40,752 nt of DNA from a virus. The translations under genes and the position numbers were made by a program. Shown here piece after piece: positions 13,181 to 21,007 of the stretch; within the stretch, counting starts at the first letter, position 1; each line of letters begins with the position of its first letter. Location: IMG/VR virus record IMGVR_UViG_3300019752_000011, positions 1-40,752 of that record; one strand, 5' to 3'. The notes beneath the pieces are model-generated. The model worked only from the letters and a program-made list of their open reading frames with translations, searched no databases and had not been told where the DNA came from.

Positions 13181-13285
13181 ATGGAAGCATATTATGAAAA
13201 GAGAAGTATTTTTGAAGACATAACAAGATGTGACTTATTAAAAATAGTTGCAATAAGTATTGTAGTTACTGAAATAGTAGGCTAA
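13181..13285 (+). CDS. Small membrane peptide, 34 aa
   Basis: ATG 13181, three bases after the lipoprotein stop, with SD AAGGA at 13167-13171. It has a polar N-terminus, then LLKIVAISIVVTEIVG as a short membrane span. No family is recognised. Confidence 0.45.
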   Translation: MEAYYEKRSIFEDITRCDLLKIVAISIVVTEIVG

Positions 13286-13286
13286 C

Positions 13287-13403
13287 ATGACAGCATTTGA
13301 TGAAGCATTAATTGATATAGTAATCGGATTGTACACAACTGCTACAGTTGGATTTATAGTGTTATCGATAATGTTCTGCATATTTATGAAAGAGAGTGAT
13401 TAG
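13287..13403 (+). CDS. Small membrane peptide, 38 aa
   Basis: ATG 13287 follows the previous stop by one base. A central hydrophobic stretch (TATVGFIVLSIMFCIFM) forms one membrane span, with acidic ends. A 14-codon frame follows at 13407, which may be only a spacer to the next gene. Confidence 0.45.
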   Translation: MTAFDEALIDIVIGLYTTATVGFIVLSIMFCIFMKESD

Positions 13404-13441
13404 ATAATGAGTAAGATAGATTTATGTAAAGGTGATTGTTT

Positions 13442-13654
13442 ATGGAGATAGCAATGATTATACTTGTAATTGGTATTGTCTTTTGGTTAAACCAGCCATC
13501 CATAGATAAAGAAAAGTTACAAAAAATTATAAAAACTATTGACAAAAAACTAAACAAAGAGTTTAAAAAAAGAGACGATAAAATAGAATATCTTGAAAAT
13601 AAGATAAAGCGTATAGAAGATACAGCAGTAGAGAAAGGATTGTTTAATGAATAA
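13442..13654 (+). CDS. Membrane-anchored coiled-coil protein, 70 aa
   Basis: ATG 13442 is preferred over TTG 13436, with SD AAAGGTG at 13427-13433. An N-terminal span (IAMIILVIGIVFWL) is followed by a basic coiled coil (KLQKIIKTIDKKLNKEFKKR and YLENKIKRIED). This topology (N-in anchor with periplasmic coiled coil) is like an inner-membrane spanin, but the lysis genes are 26 kb away, so the role is open. Confidence 0.5.
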   Translation: MEIAMIILVIGIVFWLNQPSIDKEKLQKIIKTIDKKLNKEFKKRDDKIEYLENKIKRIEDTAVEKGLFNE

Positions 13655-13751
13655 GTATTTAAAAGAAACAGAAAATAAGATAAAAAGTGATTTAAAAGCA
13701 GTTGCTACACTGATAGCAGTTGCAGTAATAATATATTGGACAGTAAGCTAA
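13647..13751 (+). CDS. Small membrane peptide, 34 aa
   Basis: ATG 13647 overlaps the previous gene by 8 bases, with SD AAAGGA at 13634-13639. A charged N-terminal helix precedes one span (AVATLIAVAVIIYWTV). Unknown function. Confidence 0.5.
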   Translation: MNKYLKETENKIKSDLKAVATLIAVAVIIYWTVS

Positions 13752-13761
13752 GCGACTAGCA

Positions 13762-13783
13762 ATTGTTGCAACGCTCCAACAAT
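13762..13783 (+). other. Short hairpin between small genes
   Basis: ATTGTTG at 13762-13768 and CAACAAT at 13777-13783 form a 7-bp stem with an 8-base loop. No U-run follows. It may stabilise or end the message of the membrane-peptide genes. Confidence 0.35.
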
Positions 13784-13799
13784 AAAAGAAAGGATTGTA

Positions 13800-13925
13800 A
13801 TGAAAAAATTTTGTGTATATGAAGAATGTGGAAGAGAAATAATATGTTTTACAGATGAATCAGATGCTCACGCATGGAATCAGTTGTGGGGTTGGGAGGG
13901 AACTTATGTTGCTCCAAAACAATAA
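13800..13925 (+). CDS. Small Cys/Trp-rich protein, 41 aa
   Basis: SD AAAGGA at 13789-13794. The product has three cysteines (FCVYEECGREIICF) and a Trp-rich end (HAWNQLWGWEG). Overlapping in another frame, a Cys-rich stretch (DICSKCKEHCEV) runs to a stop at 13986, possibly a further small gene. It lacks a clear start and is not called. The bases 13987-14058 hold only the promoter of the next gene. Confidence 0.45.
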   Translation: MKKFCVYEECGREIICFTDESDAHAWNQLWGWEGTYVAPKQ

Positions 13926-14046
13926 TAAAAGAAAGCGATATTTGCAGTAAGTGTAAAGAACATTGTGAAGTAAAAGAAGATGAATAAAAAATAGAAGATT
14001 TATTAAAATAAAGATAGCTATAAGATAACTTTTATATCAAATAAGA

Positions 14047-14052
14047 TATAAT
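14047..14052 (+). promoter_or_regulatory. -10 box of a near-leaderless gene
   Basis: A perfect TATAAT ends 6 bases before the ATG at 14059. The -35 region is poor. As at 11698, the expected start of transcription coincides with the start codon. Confidence 0.5.
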
Positions 14053-14058
14053 TGTATT

Positions 14059-14229
14059 ATGAAAACAATTATTAAAGTACTTGATAAAGAGATACAAGAA
14101 AAAACAGAAATGACACCGCTTCAGTTCCACAGGATAAATGAAAAGCATCCTAAATTGATACAGTTGGCAAGAAAAGCAATGATGCAAGATAAAGTTATCG
14201 AAGAGTTTAAAAAAATAGTTGATGACTAA
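14059..14229 (+). CDS. Small basic protein, 56 aa, apparently leaderless
   Basis: No Shine-Dalgarno lies before ATG 14059, and the -10 box at 14047 predicts transcription from the start codon. The product is helical and Lys-rich (LDKEIQEKTEMTPLQFHRIN, then LIQLARKAMMQDKVIEEF). No family is recognised. It overlaps the next gene by 8 bases. Confidence 0.5.
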   Translation: MKTIIKVLDKEIQEKTEMTPLQFHRINEKHPKLIQLARKAMMQDKVIEEFKKIVDD

Positions 14230-14614
14230 ATCTAAGCTAATTGATATTTATTATGATCTATTCGATTATTTAGACGAAGTTGATATGTTTGCAGAAGCAA
14301 TTAAAACGCTATGTAGCTGTAAACTAAGAAAAAGTGTAATAATATCAAACTTAGAAGAGTTACGCTTACATCATATAGAAAACGAATTAATCAAAATAAA
14401 TACACTTAGCAAAGAAGAGTTAAACACATTTAGTAATACATACACACAAAGGAGAGCAAAGGCAAGATGTATGTACAAAGCAGGTAAAGATACAAAAAAG
14501 ATAGTCAAAACAACTGGAATAACTATAGATGACTTAAAGAAGATGATAAGAGACGAAAATCTCATACAAGAAGTTAGCGGAATTTATCAAACAACTATAA
14601 AGGATTTTGAGTGA
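14222..14614 (+). CDS. Hypothetical protein, possible late regulator
   Basis: 130 residues from ATG 14222. It is mostly helical. The C-terminal part contains an HTH-like segment: RRAKARCMYKAGKDTKKIVK followed by TTGITIDDLKKMIRDE. The pattern 'Y.aGk....ia...gi....v..mi' is like that of small phage transcription factors. Its place just before the terminase would suit control of late genes. This is inference. Two Cys (TLCSCK) occur near residue 30. Confidence 0.5.
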   Translation: MTKSKLIDIYYDLFDYLDEVDMFAEAIKTLCSCKLRKSVIISNLEELRLHHIENELIKINTLSKEELNTFSNTYTQRRAKARCMYKAGKDTKKIVKTTGITIDDLKKMIRDENLIQEVSGIYQTTIKDFE

Positions 14615-14647
14615 AACTAGTAGTAAATACAAAATAAAGGAATCAAA

Positions 14648-14941
14648 ATGAAAAAAATATTATTTGCAAGTTTATTAGTAACAGGAATGTATGCAGCAGA
14701 AAAACCAGTAGTAGAAAGTGCAGAATGTAATCAAGCAGTAGAAGATTTATATGTGAGCGATAGAGAAGCAAGAAGAGAACGTGAAAGAGGAAGAATAAAC
14801 AAGCGTAAAAAACAATTAAAATTATCTATCAAGAATATCGAAAGAGTAAAAAAAGAATGCACTATGCGACCAGGCGAAGTTGAGTATCTAAACGAGAAAA
14901 GAGATTTAATATTAAGTATCATTAAGCGATACGGAGGATAA
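14648..14941 (+). CDS. Exported coiled-coil protein, 97 aa
   Basis: Sec signal peptide (KKILFASLLVTGMYA, cleavage likely after AYA-like MYA). The mature part has two Cys (AECNQ, KECTM) and a very basic helix with DREARRERERGRINKRKKQL. SD AAAGGA at 14635-14640. It is a periplasmic protein of unknown role. It could pair with the next gene's membrane anchor, as two-gene spanins do, but there is no lipobox. Confidence 0.55.
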   Translation: MKKILFASLLVTGMYAAEKPVVESAECNQAVEDLYVSDREARRERERGRINKRKKQLKLSIKNIERVKKECTMRPGEVEYLNEKRDLILSIIKRYGG

Positions 14942-14942
14942 G

Positions 14943-15089
14943 ATGGATTTAATACTAATAATATCAATATTCGGATTAGTAGTCTATTTTAATACTCAGC
15001 TATATAATAGAGACGTAGAAATAAGAAATCTTCAAGATGAAATAGACTTTATAAAAAATGAGTTAGGAATAGAAGATGAAAAGTTTTAA
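14943..15089 (+). CDS. Membrane-anchored small coiled-coil protein, 48 aa
   Basis: ATG 14943 is one base after the previous stop, with SD GGAGG at 14934-14938. An N-terminal span (LILIISIFGLVVYF) is followed by an acidic coiled coil (RDVEIRNLQDEIDFIKNEL). A 15-codon frame at 15076 overlaps its end and is not called. The pair 14648/14943 resembles a small cell-envelope module. Confidence 0.5.
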   Translation: MDLILIISIFGLVVYFNTQLYNRDVEIRNLQDEIDFIKNELGIEDEKF

Positions 15090-15124
15090 AAGATTAATGG
15101 CAAAGAAAGATTATAAGCAATAAT

Positions 15125-15724
15125 ATGGCAAAACTATCAGACACTCAAAAAGAAGAACTAAAGCTATTAAGTATAGAAGTAGATGAAAACAACAAAAAGA
15201 GATATACACAACAACAATTAGCGGATAAGTATGGAATATCCAAAGGGATGGTTAATAGATACATCCAGCCAAAAGTAAACAAAGTAAACAAAATAATAGA
15301 CGAAGAAGTTAGTATTCATCGCGATTATAAAAAATTGCAAGAAGAAAAAAGTAAACATTTGACAAAAAGTGAACAAATTGAAGTAAACAAACAGATTGAA
15401 AGTAAACTTTATGCGGAACAATTAGTAAATAGCGTAGTGTTAAGTTCTCTGCTCGCAAACCAACAAATACTAGAAGATGGATATGTGGAAGATAAGATAA
15501 ATGTAGGGGATAGAGTGCAAAAATTCGAGAAGAGAAAGATAAATACGAGCGATACTCTCAATATAATAAACGGAACAGACAAAGCAAGTATCACACTAGG
15601 AGTAAACCAACGACACGCTAACAGTCAAATTAACGTAAACACTCAGAATAACATGCAACAAAACACAGTATTAAATAAAGAGATAGTAACTCAAACGCTA
15701 GAGAACTTTGAAAATGAGTATTAA
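15125..15724 (+). CDS. terS: Terminase small subunit
   Basis: 199 residues. N-terminal HTH (YTQQQLADKYGISKGMVNRY) for binding the packaging site, followed by a long helical oligomerisation region (DEEVSIHRDYKKLQEEKSKH) and a flexible Asn/Gln-rich C-terminus. The size and layout are normal for phage small terminases. Its end overlaps the large subunit by 11 bases. It recognises phage DNA and directs the large subunit to cut. It is identified by the HTH plus the adjacent terL. Confidence 0.75.
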   Translation: MAKLSDTQKEELKLLSIEVDENNKKRYTQQQLADKYGISKGMVNRYIQPKVNKVNKIIDEEVSIHRDYKKLQEEKSKHLTKSEQIEVNKQIESKLYAEQLVNSVVLSSLLANQQILEDGYVEDKINVGDRVQKFEKRKINTSDTLNIINGTDKASITLGVNQRHANSQINVNTQNNMQQNTVLNKEIVTQTLENFENEY

Positions 15725-17123
15725 CCTATACGCATTAAAAGAGATACTACTACAAGACTTCATCAGATATTTAAGATGGAGTTTTAAAACTAAATACAAT
15801 TCAAAAATAATACTAACTACTTCACACATACTAATATGTAAAAAGCTTATATCAGTATATGAGGGCAACACAAAAAAACTTATTATAAACATGCCACCAC
15901 GAAGCGGAAAAACTGAAATAGTAAACACTTTTATAGAGTGGACTATAACAAAACACCCACAATCAAAATACATTATGACTTCATATTCAGACACATTAGT
16001 CGCTAACAGTTCTCAACAAATTAGAGACACTATAAATTCACAAGAGCATAAATCTATGTTTGAAATAGAAACTAAAAAAGATACTCAATCTAAGAAGCTA
16101 TGGAAGACCAATAAAAATGGTGGAGTATATGCTGTTTCATCTTTTGGGCAAATTACAGGACATGGAGCTGGATTGAAAAGCGTCGAAGATTGGGGTGGGT
16201 GTATTATCGTAGATGACCCATTGAAGCCTGATGACGCAAACTCATTACTAAAGCTGGAAAAAGTAAAAGATTGGTACGAAACAACTTTGTCTAATAGGGT
16301 AAATAATCCAAATGTACCAATAATCATAATAATGCAAAGATTACACACAGATGATTTGGTAGGATGTATTCAGCAGAATCTATTTAAAGATAAAGACGAG
16401 TGGGACTTTTTGAAAATAGAAGCGATGATTGAAGAAACTAAAGAGTCTTTTTGGGAAGAGTATTATCCTTATTCGCGATTAGAGCAAATGAGAAATTCAA
16501 ATAGTGCCTACTTTTATTCTCAGTTTCAGCAAGAGCCAATAATTAAAGGCGGTAATTTAATTAAGTACGATTGGTTTAACTGGTGGGAAGTGTTACCTAC
16601 TCTAACTTACTTGATAATAACAGTCGATACAGCACAAAAAACAAAAGAGATAAACGACTTTACAGTTATGCAATGTTGGGGAGTAAATAAAGATAAAGAT
16701 ATTTATATGCTTGATATGATACGAGGTAAATTTGAAGCACCACAGCTAAGACAAACAGCAAAAACATTTTATAATAAATGGGATAACTATAAACAAAACG
16801 ATAAAAAAGTACAGTTAAGAAAAATGCACATAGAAGACAAGTCGAGCGGTTCAAGTCTAATACAAGATTTAAAAACTGAACGTCTTAAGATAGGTGCTAT
16901 ACAAAGAAATACAGATAAAGTATCAAGAGTAATGGACTTTTCGCCACACATCGAAGCAGGAAGAGTTTTTATAAACACTAATATCAATCAGATACAAGAC
17001 TTAATAGATGAAGCATTAGCATTTCCAAATTCAAAACATGACGACACTATCGATCCACTTATGGATGCGATAGAATTAACACAAGTGAAACGTCAAGGCT
17101 TCAACTCATCCTATTTTAGTTAA
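15714..17123 (+). CDS. terL: Terminase large subunit
   Basis: 469 residues from ATG 15714. ATPase: Walker A PPRSGKT at 61-67, Walker B CIIVDD at about 163-168, and the SYSDTLVANSSQQIRD block typical of the family. The C-terminal nuclease begins with LIITVDTAQKTKEINDFTV, where the Asp is a metal ligand. It continues with IEDKSSGSSLIQDL and ends in HDDTIDPLMDAI, carrying the last acidic residues. The motor cuts concatemers and pumps DNA into proheads. It is most like the Terminase_6C group. Confidence 0.95.
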   Translation: MSINLYALKEILLQDFIRYLRWSFKTKYNSKIILTTSHILICKKLISVYEGNTKKLIINMPPRSGKTEIVNTFIEWTITKHPQSKYIMTSYSDTLVANSSQQIRDTINSQEHKSMFEIETKKDTQSKKLWKTNKNGGVYAVSSFGQITGHGAGLKSVEDWGGCIIVDDPLKPDDANSLLKLEKVKDWYETTLSNRVNNPNVPIIIIMQRLHTDDLVGCIQQNLFKDKDEWDFLKIEAMIEETKESFWEEYYPYSRLEQMRNSNSAYFYSQFQQEPIIKGGNLIKYDWFNWWEVLPTLTYLIITVDTAQKTKEINDFTVMQCWGVNKDKDIYMLDMIRGKFEAPQLRQTAKTFYNKWDNYKQNDKKVQLRKMHIEDKSSGSSLIQDLKTERLKIGAIQRNTDKVSRVMDFSPHIEAGRVFINTNINQIQDLIDEALAFPNSKHDDTIDPLMDAIELTQVKRQGFNSSYFS

Positions 17124-17138
17124 TCTTAGTTTAAGATA

Positions 17139-17161
17139 TATAATCGTATAATTTTATATCA
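17139..17161 (+). promoter_or_regulatory. Cargo-cassette promoter 1 (shared 16-mer)
   Basis: Two TATAAT boxes (17139-17144 and 17147-17152) lie close together. The 16-mer GTATAATTTTATATCA at 17146-17161 recurs exactly at 19172-19187, before the second cargo cassette. Confidence 0.6.
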
Positions 17162-17187
17162 AAACAAAAGAGACAGAAAGGCAAATT

Positions 17188-17652
17188 ATGAGTAAAACAG
17201 TATTATTTGACACAGACAGAAATGAGTTAGTAGAGTTAGACAGTAAGCAAGAAAAATTATATAATGAATATTTAGAGTATGATAAACATGTAGGTATGTT
17301 TGAAACAATGTTTAGTATATCAGATGCTTTAAGTAATAATCTTATTAGTATCACTAAAGATAATATACATTTATATTATGAGTTTATGAGTGATGATGAC
17401 AAAAGCAAATATTCTGTTATTTTATCTCAACTTTTTTATTCGAGGCAAGGCATGGCGATTAATATATTTAATGTTAAAAATGCTTACAATAATAAAAATG
17501 TTTTAAATATAGTTTGGAATTATCACAATAAAAATGTGTGCGGATATTCAATTTTTGGAATTAAAGACACTTTAAAGCCTATAGATGAATATATATCAGA
17601 TATAAAAGAGTCTAGTGAGTATAAAGAGTATATTGAAAGCAAAGAGGTTTAA
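17188..17652 (+). CDS. Cargo protein of unknown function, 154 aa
   Basis: First gene of a two-gene cassette between terminase and portal, with its own promoter and SD AAAGG. It is acidic, mixed helical (DKHVGMFETMFSISDALSNN) with aromatic-rich beta segments (VLNIVWNYHNKNVCGYSIFG). No family is recognised. Its own promoter, and a position that interrupts the terL-portal order, suggest a moron. Confidence 0.55.
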   Translation: MSKTVLFDTDRNELVELDSKQEKLYNEYLEYDKHVGMFETMFSISDALSNNLISITKDNIHLYYEFMSDDDKSKYSVILSQLFYSRQGMAINIFNVKNAYNNKNVLNIVWNYHNKNVCGYSIFGIKDTLKPIDEYISDIKESSEYKEYIESKEV

Positions 17653-17653
17653 A

Positions 17654-17788
17654 ATGTCAAAAGGAACACCAGCAAGAGAGAAAGACGGGAAGTTTAAAAA
17701 AGAAGAAGATATCCCTTTCATAAGAGAACTAGACGATAAAGAAAAGAAGATGCAAGAAGATTTTAGAAAAGCAGTTGTTAGCTCATAG
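17654..17788 (+). CDS. Small charged protein, 44 aa
   Basis: It starts one base after the previous stop with SD AGAGG at 17643-17647. Basic N-terminus (KGTPAREKDGKFKKEED), helical acidic end. The opening resembles short flexible tails of packaging-region proteins, but no family can be named. Confidence 0.45.
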   Translation: MSKGTPAREKDGKFKKEEDIPFIRELDDKEKKMQEDFRKAVVSS

Positions 17789-17819
17789 GTTTTAGATAAT
17801 CCAAGCCTTTTTATTTTGC

Positions 17820-17825
17820 TATAAT
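17820..17825 (+). promoter_or_regulatory. Late promoter before portal (GCTATAAT type)
   Basis: TTTTGCTATAATAAAG precedes the portal gene. It belongs to the repeated late motif also found at 21008, 31203, 35591 and 37186. T-rich upstream, no clear -35. Confidence 0.6.
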
Positions 17826-17845
17826 AAAGATAAAAAAGGTAACAG

Positions 17846-19159
17846 ATGAGTCTACACAGCAGAATCACTAACAATAGAACTACCGATGGATTTAAAAACA
17901 TTCATAAATCAATCGGTAGTAATCGTGATGTAACTACAAACACAGCATTTAAACGTAACCCATATTTATCATTAAATTACTACACTTGCAACAGCTTATA
18001 TTCTAATTCACTGGCAGGTAAAGCAGTAGATATTCCGATAGAAGATGCTTTTCGCGGTGGTCGTGAATTTGAATGTGAAGATACTGAAAAATTAGAAGAG
18101 TATCAAGAGCATTTAACATATATAAAACTTGATGAGAAACTACAAAACTTAATGAAGTGGGGTAAAGTTTTCGGTTCAGCAGTAGCAATAATTATATCAG
18201 ATGATGATGAGATGTCAGAGCCTTTAGTCGTTGAAAATATAAAACAAGGAGACGTTAAAGACATAGTAATACTTGACAGATGGCAAATGTTCGCTATGGA
18301 TGTAAATAGAAATCCTTTGTCAAGTAAATTCCTAGAACCTTACTATTACAATGTAACTAAAACATCTACACCTATTCATCATTCAAGAGTTATCAAACTA
18401 GATGGACTAAGTACGACTATCTACGACAAGGAAATAATGAATGGATGGGGATTATCTGTATACGAGCGACTTTATAAAGAACTAATGAATGCACAGTTAA
18501 GCCCCGATTTACTTATTAACTTATTGGTACAATCAAACTTAGATGTGTTCCATATAGAGAATCTTAATACTACTATCGAAGATGGAAATGATGATTTTGC
18601 TATTAAAAGACTACAAGCTATTATGGATGGGAAATCAATTATGAACGGTTTCGCATTAGATAAAGAAGATACATACACAAATATTAGTAAATCTTTTGCT
18701 GGATTAGGAGAAGTACATGATAAATTCATTGAGCTATTATGCAGTAGTGCAGATATCCCTAAAACGAGATTTATGGGCGAACAATCTGCAGGACTTGCGA
18801 ATGATGGTAGCGGAGATATGAAAATATATTACGATAGAATCGAATCAAGAGAGAGAGCAACATTAAGAACAGTTTATAATATACTTGACCCTATTTTATC
18901 AAAATCATTTTTTGGCGAAAAGCTAGACTTAAAATATAAATTTGCTTCACTATTCCAAATGACAGATAAGCAAAAAGCAGATATTCAATATACTAATGCA
19001 CAAACAAAACAAATCTATTTAGTACAAAATGTAATAACTGAATACGAAGCAAAAGCAAGTTTGATAGATAATCCATTGTTTCCAACAATCACAGCGGAAA
19101 GCCTTGAAGAAGAAAAAGAGTTATATTCTGAGATGGATGATATTAATAAAGAAGAATAA
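17846..19159 (+). CDS. Portal protein (DUF1073 family)
   Basis: 437 residues, the normal length. Features of the DUF1073 portal group: LAGKAVDIPIEDAFRGGREF near the start, then LMKWGKVFGSAVAIII, PIHHSRVIKLDGL, GWGLSVYERLYKELMNA, and AGLANDGSGDMKIYYDRIES in the C-terminal helical region. It forms the ring at the capsid vertex through which DNA passes. The Pfam entry for this family carries an 'Acb1-like N-terminal' name, but the residues and position here are those of a portal. Confidence 0.9.
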   Translation: MSLHSRITNNRTTDGFKNIHKSIGSNRDVTTNTAFKRNPYLSLNYYTCNSLYSNSLAGKAVDIPIEDAFRGGREFECEDTEKLEEYQEHLTYIKLDEKLQNLMKWGKVFGSAVAIIISDDDEMSEPLVVENIKQGDVKDIVILDRWQMFAMDVNRNPLSSKFLEPYYYNVTKTSTPIHHSRVIKLDGLSTTIYDKEIMNGWGLSVYERLYKELMNAQLSPDLLINLLVQSNLDVFHIENLNTTIEDGNDDFAIKRLQAIMDGKSIMNGFALDKEDTYTNISKSFAGLGEVHDKFIELLCSSADIPKTRFMGEQSAGLANDGSGDMKIYYDRIESRERATLRTVYNILDPILSKSFFGEKLDLKYKFASLFQMTDKQKADIQYTNAQTKQIYLVQNVITEYEAKASLIDNPLFPTITAESLEEEKELYSEMDDINKEE

Positions 19160-19171
19160 AGATACTTTATT

Positions 19172-19187
19172 GTATAATTTTATATCA
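19172..19187 (+). promoter_or_regulatory. Cargo-cassette promoter 2 (shared 16-mer)
   Basis: Exact second copy of the 16-mer seen at 17146, with TATAAT at 19173-19178. It drives the YopX-family gene. Confidence 0.6.
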
Positions 19188-19206
19188 TAAATAAAAGGAA
19201 TTAAAA

Positions 19207-19602
19207 ATGAGAGAGATTAAATTTAGAGCGTGGGATAAAAAGAGTGGGTCTTGTGATTATGAAATATGTATAGGAAAAGCCAACGGATCAGATTCTTATA
19301 TAACTTATTTAGGGATTGGTGAAACTGAGACTATTGACGTTACTATTGTTATTGAGCAATACACAGATTTAAAAGACAAAAATGGAGTAGAGATTTACGA
19401 GGGGGACATCGTAAAGTGGGGGAAAGGCTTAGAAAAAAATGAAAGGATAGCTGAGGTAGAAATAAGTCAGTGTGGCGTTTCATTTAATAGTAGAAGAAAT
19501 GGAAGATTTTTTTATAGTAATTTTATATATAAAGATACGGAAAAATATTTAGAAGTAATCGGAAACATACACGAAAACCCAGAGTTGTTAAAGGATAAGT
19601 AA
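19207..19602 (+). CDS. YopX family protein
   Basis: 131 residues. It is recognised by the opening REIKFRAWDKKSG, the middle QYTDLKDKNGVEIYEGDIVKW, and the end KYLEVIGNIHENPELL, which are the signature blocks of the YopX family in phages and prophages. The fold is beta-rich and the function is unknown. It lies between portal and head morphogenesis genes with its own promoter, so it is cargo rather than structural. It overlaps the next gene by one base. Confidence 0.88.
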   Translation: MREIKFRAWDKKSGSCDYEICIGKANGSDSYITYLGIGETETIDVTIVIEQYTDLKDKNGVEIYEGDIVKWGKGLEKNERIAEVEISQCGVSFNSRRNGRFFYSNFIYKDTEKYLEVIGNIHENPELLKDK

Positions 19603-19967
19603 TGATTATAGGTGGAATAGAATACGAAAACTCTATTAAGTATATAGAAAGCATGAGTAAAAGAATGGAAAACAATAAAAAAAATGCGAGTACAGGAAAT
19701 TATATAATACTATTTAGACCTTTAGCATATGTAGATAGCAATAGTCCAGTATTTATAATTTTGGATAAGATTGAAGAAAACGAAAAAATTACAAATGATA
19801 TTTATACTGTGCATAAAAAGCATAAAAAAATATTAAAAAATCTAATGAGTAAAAAGTGTACATATATGAGCAAAGATTTAACCCTTGGAGCTTTGGGAAT
19901 TATAGATTTTTTACAGACTTATAATGAGGGATATAAATACAAAAAAATTAAGTTTAAACAACAATGA
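19602..19967 (+). CDS. Cargo protein of unknown function, 121 aa
   Basis: Second gene of the YopX cassette (TAATG overlap at 19600-19604). It is basic, with KYIESMSKRMENNKKNAS, a beta segment NYIILFRPLAYVDS and a C-terminal ALGIIDFLQTYNEGY. No family is recognised. It ends overlapping the head morphogenesis gene by four bases, so it shares its message. Confidence 0.5.
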   Translation: MIIGGIEYENSIKYIESMSKRMENNKKNASTGNYIILFRPLAYVDSNSPVFIILDKIEENEKITNDIYTVHKKHKKILKNLMSKKCTYMSKDLTLGALGIIDFLQTYNEGYKYKKIKFKQQ

Positions 19968-20827
19968 AAATACAAGAAATAAAAGCTACAACTGGAACTA
20001 AAAAAGATATTAAGCTAGAGCCTATTAAAGAGCCTAGAAAAATCCAGCTTGAATATTATCGAGCATTAAAAAAACTTGCTAACGAGTTAAAGGAAGTAAT
20101 CAATAAAGAGCTACTCCCTGAACTAAAAGGCACAGCAATAACAAAAGATAGTGTTATAAGTGTATTAGGTATTTTAGAGAGTATAAGACGAAGATTTAGT
20201 AATATAGATGGATTCTCTTCAACTGTATCTAACAATATAGTAAATGCAGTTAATAACAATGGCAAACAAAAACTTTTAAACTCAGTCAATACTAATATGG
20301 GTGTTGATATAACAAATGTGTTAAACGAAAAAGGAATTAATGAGGTTGTAGCACTTCAAAGACAAAAGAACAAAGTATTAATTAAGTCTATCCCTGAAGA
20401 GTTTCTTAAATCTGTTGAGGTAGTTATTACAAATGGAATAGCAAATGGAGAAAGCTATAAAGAAATGGAACGACAGCTTAAAGGTGTTAAAAACATTTCT
20501 TCAACATTTGGAAAGTTAAACAATCGTATAAAAATGATAGTAAGAAATGAGACATCTACTATAAACGCTTCAATTAATAAAGCAAGATATGAACAATTAG
20601 GGATAAATCTATATCAATGGGAAACTTCACAAGATGAACGTGTAAGAGCAGACCACGATGTAATGCAAGGCAAGTATTGTACATTCGATGATGCGACAGT
20701 TTACGCTGATACTTTAGAAGATGCGAAAGCTGGTAAATGGAAAAAGAGAAGTTCTATCGGTGGAGTTGAAAAACACCCAGGCGAAGACTTTAACTGTCGT
20801 TGTGTGGCACTCCCTATTATAGATTAG
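19964..20827 (+). CDS. Head morphogenesis protein (Mu F/SPP1 gp7-like)
   Basis: 287 residues. The long helical N-terminus (about 1-190) is followed by the conserved head-morphogenesis domain: RIKMIVRNETSTINASINKA, then YQWETSQDERVRADHDVM, and the final HPGEDFNCRCVALPI. These are the hallmarks of Mu gpF/SPP1 gp7 proteins, which bind the portal and enter the prohead. Context next to portal agrees. The last codons overlap the 3' end of the small reverse-strand gene. Confidence 0.88.
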   Translation: MKIQEIKATTGTKKDIKLEPIKEPRKIQLEYYRALKKLANELKEVINKELLPELKGTAITKDSVISVLGILESIRRRFSNIDGFSSTVSNNIVNAVNNNGKQKLLNSVNTNMGVDITNVLNEKGINEVVALQRQKNKVLIKSIPEEFLKSVEVVITNGIANGESYKEMERQLKGVKNISSTFGKLNNRIKMIVRNETSTINASINKARYEQLGINLYQWETSQDERVRADHDVMQGKYCTFDDATVYADTLEDAKAGKWKKRSSIGGVEKHPGEDFNCRCVALPIID

Positions 20828-20954
20828 CGTCTTTCAGTCTCTTGTTAAATCTCTTAGAAACTTGTCCGAGTTCTAGGGGGGGAGTCATTATATTATCATA
20901 CCCATTACAATTAAAACAGTTTGCTATTCCAATAAAAAATAATTTTAAACTCAT
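20817..20954 (-). CDS. Reverse-strand small protein, 45 aa
   Basis: On the - strand, ATG at 20954-20952 follows a good SD (AAGGA, + strand 20965-20961) by 6 bases, and a TATAAT box lies at + 20978-20973 with GG before it. The product opens with hydrophobic SLKLFFIGIANCFNCNGYD, has two Cys, then TPPLELGQVSKRFNKRLKDA. It includes a run of seven C. It shares a divergent promoter region with the late promoter at 21008. No family is recognised. The complete start signals argue that it is real. Confidence 0.6.
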   Translation of the reverse strand: MSLKLFFIGIANCFNCNGYDNIMTPPLELGQVSKRFNKRLKDANL

Positions 20955-21007
20955 GTAATATCCTTATGTGCTATTATACCGTAATATTTACAACGTCATA
21001 GATTAGC

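Noticed and set aside
13407-13451. 14-codon frame with ATG before the membrane-coiled-coil gene
   Set aside because: It overlaps the better supported ATG 13442 and has no distinguishing features.
15076-15123. 15-codon frame between small membrane gene and terminase
   Set aside because: Too short, and it may only be spacer with a ribosome site for the terminase small subunit.
17846-19159. Possible anti-CBASS Acb1 function suggested by the family name of DUF1073 proteins
   Set aside because: The length, conserved blocks and place between terminase and F-like protein are those of a portal. No separate Acb1 catalytic His motifs are seen.
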